Assembly (NCBI RefSeq): GCF_017591435.1
Contig: NC_059269.1
Location: 1,525,980-1,589,979, forward strand
Source of the DNA: Portunus trituberculatus
Taxonomy: Eukaryota; Arthropoda; Malacostraca; Decapoda; Portunidae
DNA length: 64,000 nucleotides
Reading direction: 5' to 3'
The notes under the pieces are model-generated. The model had not been told where the DNA came from. It made no database searches and saw only the letters and a program-made list of their open reading frames with translations. Both the position numbers and the translations under genes were made by a program. Of this stretch, positions 59,536-64,000 are shown piece by piece (the stretch's first letter is position 1; each line of letters starts with the position of its first letter).

Positions 59536-60249
59536 ATGTGGTACATAAGTTTTGTATGCGGTACCATGATGCGCACTTTGTTTACATTCCACAGGTTGCT
59601 GGTTAGTGTATTTCCCGTTTCACTCTCCCTCCCTTCATAAAGTTAAGATCATCAACATTATAAAGTTACGTACATACATACATTAGTGTACATTATAATG
59701 ACTTAAATTAAACTACCTAAATGTTTAACTTCATAATTTTACTTTCATTAAACCTTTTACTGTACTATGATGCACTCTCGCTTTGCTTACTCTCAATGGA
59801 AATTCAAATCAGGTGTTAAACTTGTTATAATCGGTTCACTGAAAGATTTAAAAGGAAACTTGCGATAGTTTCCCTTTTAACAAAGTTTGACGACAACAAA
59901 GTGTTTTTAGGATGCTGCGCTGTTTCTCGCGACCTCTCTCAGCCCATATCTCAAAACATAAGTTATTCCCCTTCTAACGTTAACTGTTTTTTATATATGT
60001 CTGGTTTAATTTTATATTAATATTTTTGGTCAAAAAGGCAAAAAAAAAACACATTTAAAAAAAAATCATAAAACAAATTTAAAAGCTGAAATGAAAAATC
60101 TAACGACGAAGAAACATTTCATATTATAACGTCTCTAAGTCACAGAAAATGAAGCCAATAATAACGACGGAGATTCGTTGCCTAATGTTGATGTAAATGA
60201 TGCCAATACTTCACAACATAAAAATCAGAGCGATTCATGCATATTTACG

Positions 60250-60251
<2 letters not shown>
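59536..60251. other. Unassigned AT-rich sequence
   Basis: No Tigger catalytic motifs, other proteins or clear repeats seen. It could be the rest of a non-autonomous Tigger derivative. Confidence 0.4.

Positions 60252-60319
<68 letters not shown>
60252..60319. repeat. (TA)n microsatellite
   Basis: About 34 TA units bordering a Penelope fragment. Confidence 0.97.
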
Positions 60320-60321
<2 letters not shown>

Positions 60322-60793
60322 AAAGCAATAACTAAGGTAGCTACGAGCAGCATCTTTAATGGGCCAAACGTTTGACATTTCATCTTATGTCATCATCAGT
60401 GGTCTAAAATAAAATAAAACGATAAAACAAATATAAGTATAAAAGAATAAAGTAAAAATACAAAGAGAATTACAATGGGAAAAATTCACACTATCATAAG
60501 TGGGTATGCTGGCAGAGTATTGTTGAGGATGGCTTTACTTGGGAAATATATAGGATTCAGTATTCTTAAACTGTTTCTATTACAGGTGGCGAGGATACGG
60601 AAATGACTGAGGTTGGGTTGAACCTTACATGAGAGGCAGTGGTCCCGTATCGCAGAAAACGGGGCGTTGTGTAGCGGGCGCCCTGTTCTGGCAGACTGGC
60701 CTAAATGCTCGCTGGCTCGGTTTATAAGTGAGCGCAAGGTGCTACCGACATACTCAGCCTGCCAGCTGGGACAAGTGAAACAATAAAGTCGCT

Positions 60794-61278
<485 letters not shown>

Positions 61279-62006
61279 TGTTACGGCCCGCCCGTAACAT
61301 GTTAAATCATGTGTTAGAAGGTTTTGTTACGGCCCGCCCTTAACATGCATTACTACCATCACCTCCTCCGCTTGTTACCTCGTTCGCCACCTCTCCGCCT
61401 CCCTTCCACGTCACCGTCTCGTGAACCTTCCACGCCACCGTCTCGTGAACCTTCCACGCCACCGTCTCATGAACCCTCCACGTCACCGTTTCATGAAGCC
61501 CCGCTACTGTCCCGAAGTTGGATTCACGCGGCCCCTTTCGACTCAACCGAAAGTGTTGAGCCAGCTCTTGGTTTTCTGGATTGGGAGTTGAGATCCAAGC
61601 CTCAACCAGTGAACACAACGCCTCTTGGGTCTACCGTGGGATCAACCATCACCCAGCATTTCACCACTGCGACACCGCATAAGTATCACTTCCCTCGTCC
61701 GTGTTTTCCACATTGCCTCTATATAGGATTAGGATTATTGTTAGGTATTAAGTTGGGTTCTTTATTGTTGTATTTATTACTGTGTTATATGTATATGTGT
61801 ATGTCATTTTCCTGTGTTTCATGTTATATATCTGTGTTTCATGTTTCTTGTTATATATGTGTCAATTTCATTATGGGTTATTAAAATAGCTTTTAAAGTG
61901 ACCCCTTTGCATTTCCTCACCAGTTGAACCTGCAGTGTTTTTTTTATTGTTATTGTTCACCGGCTCTCCGATGCCAATCTTACCAGTTTAACCGGTGAAC
62001 GTAACA
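61279..62006 (+). repeat. Gypsy 5' LTR, 728 bp
   Basis: It begins TGTTACGGCCCGCCCGTAAC and ends GGTGAACGTAACA; TGTTACG and CGTAACA are perfect inverted ends. A TATATA box at 61730-61735 and a possible polyadenylation signal ATTAAA at 61880-61885 give a U3-R-U5 order. The start word recurs at 61325 (TGTTACGGCCCGCCCTTAAC), so the first 46 bases may be a partial duplication or the true start is 61325. The internal region follows directly. Confidence 0.8.
61403..61494 (+). repeat. 24-bp tandem repeat in the LTR
   Basis: About four copies of CCGTCTCGTGAACCTTCCAC+GCCA. 24 is a multiple of three and one frame reads PSREPST per copy, but no start-to-stop evidence makes it a gene; it more likely is a U3 enhancer-type repeat. 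Confidence 0.8.
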
Positions 62007-62024
62007 ATTGGCGACCGTGACAGG
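62007..62024 (+). promoter_or_regulatory. Gypsy primer-binding region
   Basis: ATTGGCGACCGTGACAGG follows the LTR without spacing. TGGCGACC-type starts are standard primer-binding sites for tRNA-primed LTR retroelements. Confidence 0.75.
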
Positions 62025-62676
62025 ACCATTATAACCCATGTTCAGTGTTCCATTTTTCCAGTGACTTTTTTCTGTGATTGCTTGTGTTTCTGTGGTGTTG
62101 TGACTCTGATGTGTTTTTTTCTGTGACTTACTCTGCGTGTGGTTTAAATTTACCTTTGTGCGATCAAGTGGCTCCTTTTGGGTTAAACGTGCTTCGTGAC
62201 TTTCATTGGTATCGCATAGCAGTGGTAGAGCAGGAAACCAGGTAGAAAGGCGTGTTCACCGATAGCACTTATCTCTATTTTTGCACATAGGCAGGTGTGT
62301 AATAAGTGTTATCCAAGTGTTGGGATCATCATATGTTCATGCGAACCCTCAATCCCTCACTTCGCGGATCATTTTTCTCGCTAGTTAGAATCGGCCATTT
62401 TAACTAGTCTCTCAGACTAATCCGCCTCCTTATCAATAACAAGTCTCAGTACAATTCGCTCCTCACTCTCAAGTCTCGTAACTAGAGTAATCCGGATCCC
62501 TCTTAATGCCGTAACTCTCTAGTTTACCCCTCATTAGTGATTGTACTCATAAGTGTTTACTTAAGTATAATCTAGGTAATTTCCAAGGTTGCCTTTATTA
62601 TCACTCTGCCAAGTTCCTCACTTAAGTAATTCGCTTATCATTTTTTTTTTTTGTTGTGGTTTAACATCTATTTAAT

Positions 62677-63960
62677 ATGGCTTCCGCTCAGTTTAACGTT
62701 GAAGATTTTTGTGCCGACCCTTCTCTGGAACAACTTAAAGATGCTAATATAAAGAAGGACCAATGGAAGACCATCGCTAAACATTTTGATGTTCCCATCA
62801 CGTCTCAGATGACTAAAGAGGTCATTAAGAATGTAGTTGTTGAACATCTAGTGCAAGAAGGTCAGTTGCTAGGAAATGCCATAGAAGAGTTAACTCCCAT
62901 GTCAGCCTCTACGAGGACTATAATACACAGTCCCCAGGAAGAACAGGATAAGAGTAGGATAAGTCAATGGGAAATTGAGAAGCTTAAACTAGAATACCGG
63001 ATGCATGAAAACAAATGCAACTACAGGCAGAAAAAGAAGCAAAAGAAATGCAACTACAGGCAGAAAAAGAAGATAAAGATAAAAGAGAGAATTAGAAAGA
63101 CAAATGCAACTACAGGAAAAACAAATGCAACTACAGGCAGAAAAGATAAAGAAGAGAGAGAATTTCAGTTACAACTTAGAAGGCAGGAGAAAGAGTTAGA
63201 AATTCAGGAGTTAGCCCTACGAAATGACGCTAAGTTTAGAGGGAAGAAATAGATATAAAGAAACAGTTAGCAAGCTTTAATCCTGCTACAGCTGCTCCGC
63301 TAGTTCCCCCTTTTGATGAATCTGATGTTGACGGGTCATTTCGCGCTTTTGAGAGCATTGCTAATAGGAATAAATGGCCCAAGGATCAGTGGGTGTCTCT
63401 CCTTGTCCCTAAGCTAGTAGGAAAAGCTTATAGGGTATACAACGGCCTTAGTGATGAGGTAGAATATGAAGAGATCAAAGGTAACATTCTAGACGCCTAC
63501 TCTATCACTTCTGATGGATACAGACAACAGTTTCGAAAGTATGTGAAACCAGAGTCTCACACCTATGTTGAATTCGCTAGTGAGAAACTAAGACAATTTA
63601 AGAAATGGTTAGCCGCCCTTAACATTACCACCTTTTCGGAGTTGCTCAATCTAATGGTCCTGGAAGAATGGAAGAACAAGTTACCTTTAATATTCTGAGG
63701 CATGTGGAAGAACGGGAGAGAGTGATCTTATGTCTGCCGCTAAAGTGGCTGATGCGTTTGCTTTGTTGATGGGATCCCTGGGTAGTAGAGGTCGTGGTTC
63801 ACTGTCTAATGTTAGGTCCTCCTTTGGGGAAGGTTTTGGGGCGCGGGTGGTAAGCCAACCGGATTCTCGCCAAATGCATATAATTCCCCCTGGTGTACAT
63901 ACTGTAAGAAGCCAGGTCACACGATCCAGAAATGTAGACACCCAAATTGCAAGGGTTCTC
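62677..63960 (+). pseudogene. Gypsy gag with SCAN-like capsid, partial
   Basis: The ATG at 62677 opens MASAQFNVEDFCADPSLEQL, a SAP-like helical N-terminus (LKDANIKKDQWKTIAKHFDV). A Gln/Glu/Lys coiled region (63000-63200) holds repeats of MQLQAEKE but in a shifted frame: one indel near 63010 shifts out and another near 63140 shifts back. After a stop near 63250 the capsid frame follows: PPFDESDVDGSFRAFESIAN, WPKDQWVSLLVPKLVGKAYR, then QFRKYVKPESHTYVEFASEK and FSELLNLMVLEEWKNKLP. The last two resemble the SCAN domain, known to derive from Gmr1-type Gypsy gag. A final knuckle CTYCKKPGHTIQKC lies near 63895-63940. The element continues beyond the window. Confidence 0.82.
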
Positions 63961-64000
63961 AACGTCAATTTTCTTTTGTGGCCCCTAGACCTAACACATT

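Noticed and set aside
61324..61884. 186-codon frame with PSREPST repeats and a hydrophobic tail
   Set aside because: It lies entirely inside an LTR with TATA box and polyadenylation signal; the repeats are better explained as U3 minisatellite. Kept only as a finding.

Overview
This window is eukaryotic repeat-dominated DNA, most likely from a decapod crustacean or a close arthropod relative. That reading rests on the mix of Jockey-, CR1/L2- and DIRS-type retroelements, pogo/Tigger termini and very long (AC)n, (TA)n and (GA)n tracts; it is inferred from family resemblance, not from a host marker gene. I see no rRNA, tRNA, operon or complete host gene. The one ordinary-looking protein is a partial cold-shock-domain ORF that runs off the left edge (minus strand, 422 to 1).

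Layout, left to right. 1-600: cold-shock ORF and a small hairpin. 0.6-4.9 kb: a decayed Jockey-like LINE (J1, minus). 5.07-7.14 kb: about 50 copies of a 41-bp GC-rich satellite. 7.7-10.7 kb: an AT-rich satellite of about 335 bp built from two related halves, broken by an unassigned 0.86-kb insert. 10.7-16.3 kb: a second Jockey-like LINE (J2, minus) whose ORF1 is split by another LINE (family L2A, plus) with a poly-A tail and a 7-bp target duplication. 16.3-17.3 kb: the AT-rich satellite again, now inverted. 17.3-20.7 kb: three LINE 3' ends, a 60-bp minisatellite and a 233-bp (AC)n tract, then a 500-N scaffold gap.

21.2-44.8 kb: seven same-direction (minus) copies of one CR1/L2-like LINE family (R3, copies A-G) placed head to tail, with (GT)n tracts at most junctions. 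Two subfamilies alternate (A,D,F versus B,C,E,G), which points to duplication of a dimer rather than seven independent insertions. Copy B is interrupted by a second L2A element; copy G is interrupted by a solo LTR with a perfect 5-bp target duplication.

45.2-50.3 kb: a piggyBac-like end at a TTAA, then a DIRS-type tyrosine-recombinase retrotransposon (gag, RT, RNase H, recombinase) and an older DIRS gag fragment. 51-54.1 kb: a Gypsy element (minus) cut off at its RT catalytic box. 54.1-56.9 kb: two R3-type LINE pieces (plus). 56.9-61.2 kb: pogo/Tigger-like ends that each abut a (TA)n array, with captured LINE and Penelope fragments. 61.3-64.0 kb: the 5' LTR, primer-binding region and gag of another Gypsy element with a SCAN-like capsid, running off the right edge.

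Many frames break by one base in homopolymers, so some of the decay may be residual sequencing error. The elements do not form a shared pathway; the interest lies in nesting, tandem LINE structure, microsatellite seeding and the cold-shock ORF.
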